Assembly (NCBI RefSeq): GCF_017368795.1
Contig: NZ_JAFNLL010000002.1
Location: 248,001 to 312,000, forward strand
Length of the DNA stretch: 64,000 bases
Reading direction: 5' to 3'
From: Arthrobacter cavernae
GTDB taxonomy: Bacteria; Actinomycetota; Actinomycetes; Actinomycetales; Micrococcaceae
Shown here: positions 63,266-64,000 of the stretch, in pieces
Position numbering within the stretch: the stretch's first letter is position 1
Layout: the number at the start of each line of letters is the position of its first letter
Made by a program: the position numbers and the translations under genes
Notes under the pieces: model-generated
Databases searched by the model: none
Seen by the model: the letters and a program-made list of their open reading frames with translations, nothing else
What the model was told of the DNA's origin: nothing

Positions 63266-64000
63266 ATGGACGCCGTATTCAAGGCACTCTCCGACCCCAC
63301 CCGCAGAGAGCTGCTCGATGAGCTCTTCCGCGAGGACGGGCAGACGCTGAGCGCGCTTGAGGCACGGTTCAGCATGACCCGTTTCGGGATCATGAAGCAC
63401 CTCAAGATCCTTGAGGAAGCCGGACTGGTGGTCACCCGCCGTCGGGGGCGTGAAAAGCTCCATTTCCTGAATCCGGTACCCATCAGGCTTGTCCACGACC
63501 GCTGGGTGAGCAAATATGCAGAACCATGGGCCGCTGCCCTCAGCGACCTCAAATCCAGATTGGAAAGTCCCATGGAAAAGATCTTCGAAATCTACATCAA
63601 GACCACCCCGGAGCTCCTCTGGGAGGCCATCACCAACAGCGACATCCGCAGCAAATACCAGTTCGGAAACACCCACACCGCGGACTGGACGCCGGGCGGC
63701 CACTACGAGATGACCAACCCCAAGGCCAACGGCATGGTCCTGGGCGAAGGCGAAAACCTGGAGGTCGATCCCCCGCGCCGGCTGGTGCAGAGCATGCGGG
63801 CCCTGTGGGACGACGAGGTTAAGGCCGAAGGCACCTCGCGCGTCACCTGGGAGATCGAACAGGTGGGAGACTCCTGCCACCTCACCGTCACGCACGACCA
63901 GCTCCGCGAAGGCGCCAACGACGAACTCTACGGCGGCTGGCCGATGATTCTCTCCGGCCTGAAGACCTGGCTGGAAACCGGCCAAAAGCTCACCACGCCC
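63266..64000 (+). CDS. ArsR-family regulator fused to SRPBCC/AHSA1 domain (3' partial)
   Basis: The window ends inside this gene after 245 codons. Residues 1-90 are a winged-helix ArsR domain (MDAVFKALSDPTRRELLDEL, FSMTRFGIMKHLKILEEAGLVV). From about residue 105 an AHSA1/SRPBCC ligand-binding domain follows (KIFEIYIKTTPELLWEAITN, then TADWTPGGHYEM). The fusion suggests a ligand-responsive repressor. ATG 63266 lies 6 nt after the -10 box, so translation may be leaderless. Confidence 0.9.
   Translation, partial: MDAVFKALSDPTRRELLDELFREDGQTLSALEARFSMTRFGIMKHLKILEEAGLVVTRRRGREKLHFLNPVPIRLVHDRWVSKYAEPWAAALSDLKSRLESPMEKIFEIYIKTTPELLWEAITNSDIRSKYQFGNTHTADWTPGGHYEMTNPKANGMVLGEGENLEVDPPRRLVQSMRALWDDEVKAEGTSRVTWEIEQVGDSCHLTVTHDQLREGANDELYGGWPMILSGLKTWLETGQKLTTP

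Overview
The window is high-GC DNA from an actinobacterium of the Arthrobacter/Pseudarthrobacter type (Micrococcaceae). The evidence is the proteome: a monomeric NADP isocitrate dehydrogenase, a glutathione-independent formaldehyde dehydrogenase, the DUF6350-purN-purH neighbourhood, and a DUF4383 protein. Several genes also carry an actinobacterial leaderless promoter (TANNNT 6-8 nt before ATG/GTG). No rRNA, tRNA or CRISPR array was seen.

Layout. 1-3.2 kb: end of a multiple-monosaccharide ABC importer operon (mmsA-mmsB-chvE-like). 3.3-6.3 kb: a MacAB-like adaptor/ATPase/permease export operon. 6.5-13.4 kb: housekeeping genes (Gfo/Idh oxidoreductase, DoxX, icd, secreted S1 protease, purH). 13.6-16.9 kb: an amino-sugar kinase, murQ and an MFS transporter, probably a cell-wall sugar recovery operon. 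16.9-28.2 kb: purN, DUF6350, DUF4383, a tandem VOC protein, a flotillin with a small partner, a glycosyltransferase with UDP-sugar dehydrogenase, two lipoproteins, a pRiA4b ORF-3-like protein and cspA.

28.5-37.6 kb is an accessory segment. It holds a Wadjet operon (jetA-jetB-jetC-jetD), a MazEF-type toxin-antitoxin pair, a subtilisin-like protease and the 3' remnant of a phoD gene. jetC and mazE both carry apparent single-site indels in G/C runs, so this region is either decaying or contains sequencing errors. 37.7-42.2 kb returns to metabolic genes (fdhA, hydrolase, Phd/VapC pair, flavin monooxygenase).

42.4-53.9 kb is the most interesting part: five co-directional genes of visibly lower GC. 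In transcription order they are an 824-aa P-loop ATPase with a restriction-type N-terminal domain, a 472-aa unknown, a 1860-aa protein joining a PD-(D/E)XK-like motif to a HerA/FtsK-like ATPase, an m5C DNA methyltransferase, and a Vsr endonuclease. The three large genes resemble the DptF/DptG/DptH (DndFGH) restriction trio in order and size, but they are paired with cytosine methylation instead of phosphorothioation genes. I propose this as a candidate undescribed modification-linked defence system. Downstream on the other strand are an IS3-family remnant that has cut into an S1-like/coiled-coil gene, a NERD nuclease-SF1 helicase fusion and a DUF6308 gene, so defence-type genes occupy much of 28-58 kb.

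58.6-64 kb holds small membrane proteins, a VOC protein, a DHA2-type MFS transporter, an isoprenylcysteine-methyltransferase-like protein, a GNAT protein and the start of an ArsR-SRPBCC fusion regulator with a visible promoter and operator.
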